Below are positions 55,819 through 63,625 of a stretch of 64,000 nt of DNA, in pieces (the stretch's first letter is position 1; each line of letters opens with the position of its first letter). A model generated the notes under the pieces. The model ran no database searches and was not told the origin of the DNA. It saw nothing but the letters and a program-made list of their open reading frames with translations. Origin of the DNA: Maribacter sp. MJ134 (GTDB taxonomy: Bacteria > Bacteroidota > Bacteroidia > Flavobacteriales > Flavobacteriaceae); the NCBI RefSeq assembly GCF_003970695.1, contig NZ_CP034570.1, positions 3,348,001 through 3,412,000 of the forward strand, written 5' to 3'. The position numbers were made by a program, and so were the translations under genes.

Positions 55819-57090
55819 GTCAGTTCTAGTGGCGTCCTGGAAGAGACGTTGTATCGAGAACGCACTGGAACACGAATACTTCTCGATACTAATTTCCTTC
55901 GTACCTCGGAAATTCACTCGAAGTGACATCTCGTTTTTTCTTTTTTTCAGTTCGAGTGGCGTCCTGGAAGAGACGTTGTATCGAGAACCCTTCGACTCCG
56001 CTCAGTGACCACTCACAAAATTCACTCGAAGTGACATCTCGTTTTTCTTTTTGTCAGTTCTAGTGGCGTCCTGGAAGAGACGTTGTATCGAGAACCCTTC
56101 GACTATGCTCAGGGCATCGCGCTTTGGAACACCTATGCTTCTCGATACATTTTCACTTCTGCTATCGCTTCATTGAAAACACTCGAAGTGACAAGTGAGC
56201 TTCGAGTACTATAACGTTTTTATTTCTATTATGTCAGTTCGAGTGGCGTCCTGGAAGAGACGTTGTATCGAGAACGCACTGGAACACGAATACTTCTCGA
56301 TACTAATTTCCTTCGTACCTCGGAAATTCACTCGAAGTGACATTTGGATTTTATCAATATATACGTTTAGTCAGTTCGAGTGGCGTCCTGCAAGTGGCGT
56401 TGTATCGAGAATCCTTCGACTCCACTCAGGGCATCGCCCTTTGGAACTAATTTGGTTCGTTCACTTCGACTCCGCTCAGTGACCGTTCATCAAACCCACT
56501 CGAAGTGACATCTCGTTTTTCTTTTTTGTCAGTTCGAGTGGCGTCCTGGAAGAGACGTTGTATCGAGAACGCACAGGAACGCGAAAGCTTCTTGATACAT
56601 TTTCACTTCTGCTATGGCCTCATTGAATACACCCGAAGTGACAACGGGTTTTTGTGTGCTATTACATTTTTATTCCTAATGTGTCAGTTCGAGTGGCGCC
56701 CTGAGAGTGACGTTGTATCGAGAACGCACAGGAACACGAAAGCATCTCGATACATTTTCACTTCTGCTATCGCTCATTGAAAACACTCGAAGTGACAAGT
56801 GAGCTTCGAGTACTATAAGGTTTTTATTTCTATAATGTCAGTTCGAGTGGCGTCCTGCAAGTGGCGTTGTATCGAGAATCCTTCGACTCCGCTCAGGGCA
56901 TCGCGCTTTGGAACACCTATGCTTCTCGATACATTTTCACTTCTGCTATCGCTCATTGAAAACACTCGAAGTGACAAGTGAGCTTCGAGTACTATAAGGT
57001 TTTTATTTCTATAATGTCAGTTCGAGTGGCGTCCTGGAAGAGACGTTGTATCGAGAACGCACTGAAACACGAATACTTCTCTTCCGAAGC
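55819..57090 (+). repeat. repeat array C: nine modular inverted-end elements
   Basis: Eight complete copies (55819-55928, 55945-56036, 56052-56193, 56232-56342, 56370-56510, 56527-56643, 56682-56797, 56837-56976) and a truncated ninth (57016 to about 57090). All lie in the same direction. Each has an outer arm pair TGTCAGTTCGAGTG / CACTCGAAGTGACA, a first hairpin CGTC/GACG or variant, a middle TATCGAGAA arm whose partner TTCTCGATA is present in many copies, and a variable third hairpin such as AATTTCC/GGAAATT or TTTTCA/TGAAAA. It starts 10 bases after the regulator stop and ends about 130 bases before the next gene. Confidence 0.93.
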
Positions 57091-57217
57091 GTTTGGAGCT
57101 TTTTTTAATTTTTATTTGCAAGAATCTTGTTTGCAGTCTTTTACCTGAAAATACCTATTAGTGGGGATTTTTTCACCTCATATCCTAATCTATTTTGCAA
57201 ATATTAATTCGTACTAA

Positions 57218-58900
57218 ATGAAAATTAGACTCAGCCTTATAGTAATACTAACATGCACATTTCTTAAAGCCCAAAAAACAAATGTGTTGGTTTGGGACGC
57301 CAAGGTGCCTTCAGAAAAATCACTCTATATTGAAGTTAACTGTAGCACAATTAATGAAGAGCAAAGAATAGTCCTGGAGGATACAGAAAATATGTGTTGG
57401 AAAAAAACTAAAAAACTTAGAATTAAGTCAAATGAACTGTTGGCAGTAAAAATATTAAATGCCAATCCTTACAAATACAATTATAGCATTGATGGAAATT
57501 TAATAGATTTTTTTAATAATTCTCAAGAGAAATTTCTAGCTCAGTTTGATAAAATTCAAGGAATAATTGAAAACAAAACTAACTCAAGCACGACAAAACC
57601 TCCAACTGATTCTGTTGGTCCAGCAAACACGAATGAAGAAGAAAAAGAAGTGAACAAACTTCTAAGTAATTTAAATGAAAGGACAAATAACAATTCGGAT
57701 AAGAACTTACCCTTAAATGAAACTGATGATAATAGTTCTACAGATTTAGAAATTGAGCTTAGTAAGAAAATTACAATACAAAATGCATTGATTAAAGAAC
57801 AAGAGATTATTATCAGAAAATTAAGAACCAATGAAAAAAAACTTTTAGATACAATAGAAAAACGAAACAAAGAATTGAAAGATTTAGTCTCGGAACGTGA
57901 CAGTTTAATAAAAGAATTAGAAAAAAAGAAAAAGTTTAGCGAAATCAAAAGAAAGCTTAATGAAAAAATAATAGCTATCCAGAAACTAAATACTGAGTTG
58001 GACACTTTTTTAATAAAGATTAAGAATGAAGATTTTCTTAGCCCTAAAAACTTCGATGCCGATAGAAAAAAATATAAAAAAAGTGCTGATTCCATTAGTT
58101 CTGAACTAAGAACTATCTTAATTGAATACGAAGGTGAATTATCGAAAGAAAGTGCAGAGAAAGTAAATACCATAATAAAAGAAAGTTATAACCCACTTTT
58201 AAAGATTGTCAATGATGAAATAACTGTTTTATTTGGAATGCAGCTTGAAAATTACCTAGAGCCAATAGAAATTGATGGAGAAAACATTGATGTAATTCAA
58301 GTAGAAATTACCCGAACACCTAGAGTTGGTGCTGCTTTGAAAACTGAAAAGTTTGATTATAAGGTTTGGATTTATGGCGGATTTAAATTTGATGTTAGTG
58401 CGGGCATTTTCTTTTCTAGTCTTGAAAATAGGGAATTCACATTTGCTTCTAATCCAATACCAGAATCTGTGGACACGGCTCAACCAGATATGCCAGATGA
58501 TTCTCAAGACCAAACTACAACAGACGCCGAAGGTAAAGCCATTTTACCAAAGAATTTAGGTGGATGGGAATATGGATTCGGCACGCTATTGAATCTCTCT
58601 TACCGAACGGGAACTTGGGTTAAACCTACATTTAGTTTTGGAGCGATGCTGACTGATGATACAAAATTTCAATTTTTAATAGGAGGAGGAGGTATTTTTG
58701 GTAAAAAAGAACGAATTATTCTTCATGGGGGTCTTGCCTTAGGTAGAGTTACGCGCTTACAATCAGGAATTATAGCCGATGGCGAAACACTATACGCTTT
58801 TGAAACAGAGGGAAGTATACCAACTGAAGAAGAATTTCATTCTAGCTTCTTTTTCGGTATTACTTATAATTTAGGAAAAGTTAAATCAGTAACCAATTAA
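57218..58900 (+). CDS. exported coiled-coil protein with possible C-terminal beta-barrel, unknown
   Basis: 560 residues. Signal peptide 1-19 (ending LKAQ), a small beta domain, a polar linker, then a long coiled coil (about 165-260, rich in K, E, L, N). The final ~190 residues are rich in glycine and aromatic alternating strands (YGFGTLLNLSYRTG, FSFGAMLTDD, ITYNLGKV) like an outer-membrane barrel. The DNA is markedly AT-rich. I do not recognise the family. The next gene starts 10 bases later, so both are one transcript. Confidence 0.7.
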   Translation: MKIRLSLIVILTCTFLKAQKTNVLVWDAKVPSEKSLYIEVNCSTINEEQRIVLEDTENMCWKKTKKLRIKSNELLAVKILNANPYKYNYSIDGNLIDFFNNSQEKFLAQFDKIQGIIENKTNSSTTKPPTDSVGPANTNEEEKEVNKLLSNLNERTNNNSDKNLPLNETDDNSSTDLEIELSKKITIQNALIKEQEIIIRKLRTNEKKLLDTIEKRNKELKDLVSERDSLIKELEKKKKFSEIKRKLNEKIIAIQKLNTELDTFLIKIKNEDFLSPKNFDADRKKYKKSADSISSELRTILIEYEGELSKESAEKVNTIIKESYNPLLKIVNDEITVLFGMQLENYLEPIEIDGENIDVIQVEITRTPRVGAALKTEKFDYKVWIYGGFKFDVSAGIFFSSLENREFTFASNPIPESVDTAQPDMPDDSQDQTTTDAEGKAILPKNLGGWEYGFGTLLNLSYRTGTWVKPTFSFGAMLTDDTKFQFLIGGGGIFGKKERIILHGGLALGRVTRLQSGIIADGETLYAFETEGSIPTEEEFHSSFFFGITYNLGKVKSVTN

Positions 58901-58910
58901 ATAAAAACTA

Positions 58911-59240
58911 ATGAAAAACACAGCAAGAAATATGTTCATCTTTGGGATAGTCGCTTTTATTCTAGTAACTTTAATTGTACATCGAGCAAAATTTGAAGAT
59001 GGAGACTTTGCGTTTTGGGTATTTAGGGTATTAATTGCATTGGCCGCTGCATCAATCAGCATTTCTATACCAGGAATGCTCGAAATTAAATATGTTAAGG
59101 ATAACAATGGCATGCAAATGCTGCAAAACGCTGACGGTGAACCTGAACCTTCTAATTTATTGGAAAAAGAACCGGCGATTACCGCATCTGGGGCAATAGC
59201 CGTGTTTGTTTTAGTTTATTTGTTCAACCCTATAGGGTAG
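58911..59240 (+). CDS. small membrane protein, unknown
   Basis: 109 residues with three hydrophobic helices (about 9-24, 38-56 and 89-106). The linker between the last two is polar (KDNNGMQMLQNADGEPEPS). No family recognised. Directly follows the coiled-coil protein and stops one base before the stop of the convergent hsdM. Confidence 0.6.
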   Translation: MKNTARNMFIFGIVAFILVTLIVHRAKFEDGDFAFWVFRVLIALAAASISISIPGMLEIKYVKDNNGMQMLQNADGEPEPSNLLEKEPAITASGAIAVFVLVYLFNPIG

Positions 59241-60758
59241 TTAATTTTCATTTAAAGTCTCCATAATCTCCTTAAAACTATTCAGTCCAGATTCTATATT
59301 TTCAATGATTTCATTCGCTAGAATGTCGGGGTCCGGTAGATTGTCTAAATCTGTTAAACTTTTGTCTTTCAGCCAAAAAATATCTAAGCTGGTCTTGTCT
59401 CTCTTAATTATTTCTACGTAACTGTATTTGCGCCATCGTCCTTCTTCGTTTTCTTCGCTCCAAGTCTCTTTACGTTTGTTAATGTTCTTGCCATTATACA
59501 ACTCGATAAATTCATTTAAGTGCTCTTGACGCATGGGACTTTTCTTTGGCGTATGATGAACATTCGTTCTGTAATCGTAAAACCAAATATCTTTGGTACA
59601 AGCTTCTTTTCCACCTTTTTTATTTGTGAAAAATAAAACATTTGCTTTAACTCCTTGGGCGTAAAATATACCTGTAGGTAATCTCAGAATAGTGTGTAAT
59701 TCTGCGGTTTTCATCAATTGCTTTCGAACCTCCTCGCCAGCTTCACCTTCAAACAAAATATTGTCAGGAAGCACGACTGCTGCCTCACCGTCTATTTTTA
59801 ACTGCGTCTTTATATGTTGTAAAAAATTTAATTGCTTGTTTGATGTGGTTTCCCAAAAATCTTGACGATTATAGCTTAGGTCTTCTTTAACAATATCACC
59901 TTGTTCGTTTGTGAACGTCATACTGCTTTTCTTCCCAAAAGGTGGGTTTGCTAGCACATAATCATAGCGTTCACCATCATCTGCAATTAATGCGTCGTTT
60001 GGATTTATGAATGATTCACCATCTATTTCTCCGATATTGTGCAAATACATATTCATTAAACACATTCGACGTGTGTTAGCTACAATCTCATTTCCGTAAA
60101 AGGTCTTATTCTTTAAAAACTCCTTTTCTTCTCGATCTAATTTATTGTTTGCTACAATCCAATCGTAAGCTGCCAGGTAAAAACCACCGGTACCACAAGC
60201 TGGGTCAACAATAGTTTTCATGGGCTTTGGCTGTACGCAGGCTACCATTGTTTTAATTAATGCTCTTGGGGTGAAGTATTGGCCAGCACCACTTTTGGTG
60301 TCTTCTGCATTTTTCTCTAGCAGACCCTCATAGATTTTACCCTTAATATCGGCACCCATAAGCGACCAATCTTCTTTGTCAATTAGATTAATGACTTTAA
60401 GTAGTTTGGCGGGGTCCTGTATTTTATTTTGACTCTTGGTGAAAATTTGTCCAAGCGTTCCTTTTTCTGTAGAAAGAGTTCGTAATAATTGGCTGTAAAA
60501 CGATTCTAATTCTGCACCACGTTTGCTAGATAAGGTCTCCCAATTTGCTATTTCTGCATCTGCAACCTCATTACCTTCAACATCTTTTAACTTCGGAAAT
60601 TTTAAACCTTTATTATACGGCGGTTTATTTAACTCGTCTGCCATTTTTAAAAATAGCAAGTAGGTAATTTGTTCTAAGTAATCGCCATAACCAACACCAT
60701 CATCACGAAGTACGTTAGCAAGGTTCCATATTTTAGAAATTATAGTTGAGTCTGTCAT
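59241..60758 (-). CDS. hsdM: type I restriction-modification methyltransferase subunit
   Basis: 505 residues. An N-terminal helical HsdM_N domain (1-150) precedes an N6-adenine methyltransferase domain with the AdoMet motif DPACGTGG (185-192) and the catalytic NPPF (271-274). It methylates the target site together with HsdS and forms the restriction complex with HsdR. Its stop abuts the unknown membrane gene. Only one base separates it from the upstream Fic gene, so it is cotranscribed with Fic rather than directly with hsdS. A decayed copy of its first ~118 bases lies at 61985-62102. Confidence 0.94.
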   Translation of the reverse strand: MTDSTIISKIWNLANVLRDDGVGYGDYLEQITYLLFLKMADELNKPPYNKGLKFPKLKDVEGNEVADAEIANWETLSSKRGAELESFYSQLLRTLSTEKGTLGQIFTKSQNKIQDPAKLLKVINLIDKEDWSLMGADIKGKIYEGLLEKNAEDTKSGAGQYFTPRALIKTMVACVQPKPMKTIVDPACGTGGFYLAAYDWIVANNKLDREEKEFLKNKTFYGNEIVANTRRMCLMNMYLHNIGEIDGESFINPNDALIADDGERYDYVLANPPFGKKSSMTFTNEQGDIVKEDLSYNRQDFWETTSNKQLNFLQHIKTQLKIDGEAAVVLPDNILFEGEAGEEVRKQLMKTAELHTILRLPTGIFYAQGVKANVLFFTNKKGGKEACTKDIWFYDYRTNVHHTPKKSPMRQEHLNEFIELYNGKNINKRKETWSEENEEGRWRKYSYVEIIKRDKTSLDIFWLKDKSLTDLDNLPDPDILANEIIENIESGLNSFKEIMETLNEN

Positions 60759-60759
60759 G

Positions 60760-61851
60760 TTATTGGTTTACAATTTTAAGTAGCCTTCGGAAGGCGTATA
60801 TAGTTGGCCGCCGACCAGACCCTTTTTGAGCAAGGTCTATAATATTATTTTCTACCATTGTATTTAGTAGTCTAGCTACACTACTTCTTGGAATACCAGA
60901 ATGTTTTTCAAAATTTCGCGATGAAAAAATAGGCTGTACAAACAAAGAATCTAAACAATGTATAGAGAATTGAGAATGTGTACTATTCGCTATTTCTAAC
61001 TTAACCGTCTCATACAGATTAATGATCTCTCTGGTTTTTGCAATATTTTTTTCAGCTTGTACAATGATGGCATTTAGAAAAAAACGAATCCAATTGGTCC
61101 AATTGCCAGTATCTGTAATTTCCTTTAAGGCATCATAGTATTCTGAACGATGACTTTCTAGATAATCACTTAGATAAAAAACAGGTTCCTGAATGATTTC
61201 TTTGTGATATAAAAACAAAGGAATTAAAATACGTCCCATTCTACCATTACCATCTAAAAATGGGTGGATAATCTCAAATTGCGCATGAATTACTGCTAGT
61301 TGCACCAACACATCCTTATCGTCTATATGAATATATTTTTCCCAATCACCAAGTGCTTCTAACATTGTTGGGACGTTCGGAGGAACAAATCGTGCATTTT
61401 CAATCGTAGAACCAGGCGAACCTATAAAATTCTGAATGCGTCTAAAATTACCGGGGTCTTTGCTATCACCTCGTACGCCGCGCATCAAAATAGCATGCAT
61501 TTCTTTTATCGTGTTCAATGATAAAGGGCGCGTTTTCATGGTATCACGACCTTCTTTTAATGCAATACGGTAGTTTAACACTTCCCAAATATCTCCCTTT
61601 AAATGGTCGTCTCCGACTTCATCTGCTTCAAATTCTAAAACTTCTTCTAAGGTTGCTTGTGTCCCTTCTATTTTTGAAGAAAGTACTGCCTCCTGCGTTC
61701 GTAAAGGAGCTAGTAGTACATCTGGATTAATAACGGATTGCAACAAACCATCGTAACGGGCTACATAACGGTTTGCCTTACCCATAAGGTCTATGAGTTG
61801 TTCCCACTCAATGTTTCTAAGCGGTAATTCTTTGGGTTGGTACGGATTCAT
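60760..61851 (-). CDS. Fic domain protein with N-terminal inhibitory motif
   Basis: 363 residues. The Fic motif HPFLDGNGRMGR (196-207) is complete, so it should transfer AMP or a related group to a hydroxyl. An inhibitory helix motif S-x-x-x-E-G (S58 to G63, LSSKIEGTQ) lies in the N-terminal Fic_N part, marking a class II, self-inhibited enzyme. A winged-helix segment ends the protein (GIPRSSVARLLNTMVENN, about 314-331), suggesting DNA binding and autoregulation. It lies one base from hsdM, and about 130 bases from the hsdM remnant behind hsdS. Confidence 0.92.
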   Translation of the reverse strand: MNPYQPKELPLRNIEWEQLIDLMGKANRYVARYDGLLQSVINPDVLLAPLRTQEAVLSSKIEGTQATLEEVLEFEADEVGDDHLKGDIWEVLNYRIALKEGRDTMKTRPLSLNTIKEMHAILMRGVRGDSKDPGNFRRIQNFIGSPGSTIENARFVPPNVPTMLEALGDWEKYIHIDDKDVLVQLAVIHAQFEIIHPFLDGNGRMGRILIPLFLYHKEIIQEPVFYLSDYLESHRSEYYDALKEITDTGNWTNWIRFFLNAIIVQAEKNIAKTREIINLYETVKLEIANSTHSQFSIHCLDSLFVQPIFSSRNFEKHSGIPRSSVARLLNTMVENNIIDLAQKGSGRRPTIYAFRRLLKIVNQ

Positions 61852-61891
61852 ATTTGTGTCTTACGCATGCACTACTACTAATTTTGTGTCT

Positions 61892-61899
61892 CAAATATA
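61892..61899 (-). promoter_or_regulatory. predicted -7 element of the fic-hsdM operon
   Basis: On the minus strand TATATTTG matches TAnnTTTG and gives a leader of about 30-35 bases before the fic ATG at 61851. The -33 element is weak. The element overlaps TGTCTC (61887-61892), whose inverted partner GAGACA is at 61939-61944, with a further GAGA in between, so a dimeric repressor such as the Fic winged helix could sit there. Confidence 0.4.
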
Positions 61900-61984
61900 T
61901 GAAAATATGAGATATAAAGGATTTTATGTTTCATCGGTGAGACAGAAAATAATATGAAGATTTAAACTATTAGTGCACCTTATT

Positions 61985-62102
61985 CATTTTTAAGAATAGC
62001 AAATAGGTAATTTGTTCTAAATAATCTCCATAACCAACACCATCATCACGTAGTACGGTTAGCAAGGTTCCATATTTTTGATATTATACTTGAGTCTGTC
62101 AT
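61985..62102 (-). pseudogene. frameshifted 5' remnant of a second hsdM
   Basis: 118 bases that align with the first 117 bases of the intact hsdM (60642-60758), with roughly a dozen substitutions and one inserted base. It starts with ATG (62102) two bases after the hsdS stop, reads MTDSSIISKIWNLAN and then runs out of frame to a TGA. After the insertion the original frame continues as VLRDDGVGYGDYLEQITYLL to FLKM and ends. It marks where hsdM followed hsdS before fic and the current hsdM arrived. Confidence 0.88.
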
Positions 62103-62104
62103 TT

Positions 62105-63625
62105 TTACTTTTGTTTATTCTCTGCTTTAATTTTTTCTAATAAAACAGAAGCAGGTTGATAATCTTTATGTTTTTTACAAGCGGTTATTTCTTCTTCGCT
62201 TAACAGTTTGCCTTCAAATGCTTTTTTAAGAATGCTTTGGCGTAAGGCTTGGGCTTTTTCTAAACTTTCTTTTATGCTTTCTTCTATGTTGTCACAAACC
62301 GATAGACGACTTTCAATTTCTTGAACAATTTGATGTTGTTCTTGCTTTGAACATAAAGGATAAGGAAGCTCTTTTATTATACCCAAATTTAGAATATCCA
62401 TTGTTGCTCCGTGAGCTTTTAAACTATATAAACTTTTTAAGAAAGCGCTTTCAAAATAGTATTTGAAAAAGATTGAATCATAAAATTTGTTAAGAGAGAT
62501 TTTAACCAAGCGAGGATTAATAATTCCGTCTTCACAATCTTTTGGTAAAACCAATACTTTACCAACAGTACCAACTAAAGAAATTAGAATGTCATAAGGT
62601 TTTACAGCACAGTTTATTAAAGAATCATATTTTTCTTGATTTACATAATAATAACCAATCTTATGGTTGTTTGCGATTACTTGTTCCTGTCCATAAATCT
62701 TATAACCAGATTCTTTGTAAAATTCTTTTTTTAAAGATGAACCAAAAGGGCCAGCTTTCAATGAACTAGCTTCGTGACTTGCAATTTTATCTGCTTTAAC
62801 CCAATGCCAATATTTATTTAAAGTTGGTAATTTCTCCAATTCGTCATCAGTTAGACTGATTAATTCTTTTATGAATTTTGGTTTTGCAGGTTTTTTATCA
62901 TTTGCTCCTTCGTTTTTCCAAAGTTTAACTGCATCTTTCCATTTAGATAATTCCTGTTCTTGATATTTTTGTCGCTCTTCTTTTATTTGCTCCAACAATT
63001 CATCAGCAGAAGGTAAGCTGGTTTGTTTTTCTCGCCATTCTTTGGTCAATTCTCCCTCAAAAGCCTTTTTTAAAACCGCTTGTCTATAAACAATCAATTG
63101 GTCTTGTGCTTTTTTTAGGTCTGCAATACCACTATCTAAACTGCTAAATAATTCTTCTATTTTTTTGACGATTGCTTTTTGTTCAACTAGAGGTGGTAGT
63201 GGAAATATTATTGGTTTTATTAAACCGAAACTTATAGCTGGCATTGCTGCACCTTTAATTCTTGAAATTATCATTTGATAAAAAATTGGTGACTTTAAAA
63301 AAAAATATAAATAGCGTTTAGAAATGTTTATTTCTGGTATGATTCTAAATATGTTGTTTGCTATAGCTCCTGAAATACCAGAACATACAAATCCAGTTGT
63401 AGCACCATATCGTACCATTGAAATATCACCCTTAGCAACAATATTTATGTCATTTGGTTTATCGATGTAACGAGGTTCATCTTTACCTTGAGTAAAATCA
63501 ATAATTCTTAAAAAACGAACTCTATTTTCAATGTCCTCGGTATATTGTTTTCCTTTCGGCACTTGAACTCCTTGTGAAAATTTACATAATTTTCCTAATT
63601 CAATTTCAACCCAATCTTCTCTCAT
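62105..63625 (-). CDS. hsdS: type I restriction-modification specificity subunit
   Basis: 506 residues, with two target-recognition domains (about 1-150 and 255-420), each followed by a helical conserved region (QKAIVKKIEELFSSLDSGIA and QHQIVQEIESRLSVCDNIEE). It decides which DNA sequence the complex recognises. The start codon shares TAATG with the hsdR stop, so they are translationally coupled. The DNA is AT-rich. The two domains are unlike each other, giving a bipartite asymmetric target, as usual. Confidence 0.93.
   Translation of the reverse strand: MREDWVEIELGKLCKFSQGVQVPKGKQYTEDIENRVRFLRIIDFTQGKDEPRYIDKPNDINIVAKGDISMVRYGATTGFVCSGISGAIANNIFRIIPEINISKRYLYFFLKSPIFYQMIISRIKGAAMPAISFGLIKPIIFPLPPLVEQKAIVKKIEELFSSLDSGIADLKKAQDQLIVYRQAVLKKAFEGELTKEWREKQTSLPSADELLEQIKEERQKYQEQELSKWKDAVKLWKNEGANDKKPAKPKFIKELISLTDDELEKLPTLNKYWHWVKADKIASHEASSLKAGPFGSSLKKEFYKESGYKIYGQEQVIANNHKIGYYYVNQEKYDSLINCAVKPYDILISLVGTVGKVLVLPKDCEDGIINPRLVKISLNKFYDSIFFKYYFESAFLKSLYSLKAHGATMDILNLGIIKELPYPLCSKQEQHQIVQEIESRLSVCDNIEESIKESLEKAQALRQSILKKAFEGKLLSEEEITACKKHKDYQPASVLLEKIKAENKQK

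Noticed and set aside
56195-56981. Short open frames within the repeat arrays with a recurring SVRVASWKRRC-like peptide
   Set aside because: They arise only because the repeat is reiterated in a stop-free frame. They lack start sites of their own and change with hairpin cassettes, so they are not protein genes.
55819-57090. CRISPR array
   Set aside because: Repeats are regularly spaced, but units vary from about 90 to 142 bases, contain internal hairpins and shared cassettes instead of unique spacers, and no cas gene is present.
48791-57090. Composite transposon or prophage bounded by the arrays
   Set aside because: No transposase, integrase, phage structural gene or target-site duplication was seen; the genes between arrays are ordinary chromosomal types.
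61985-62102. Functional short leader peptide in front of fic
   Set aside because: Its near identity to the hsdM start and the single-base insertion explain it better as a gene remnant.
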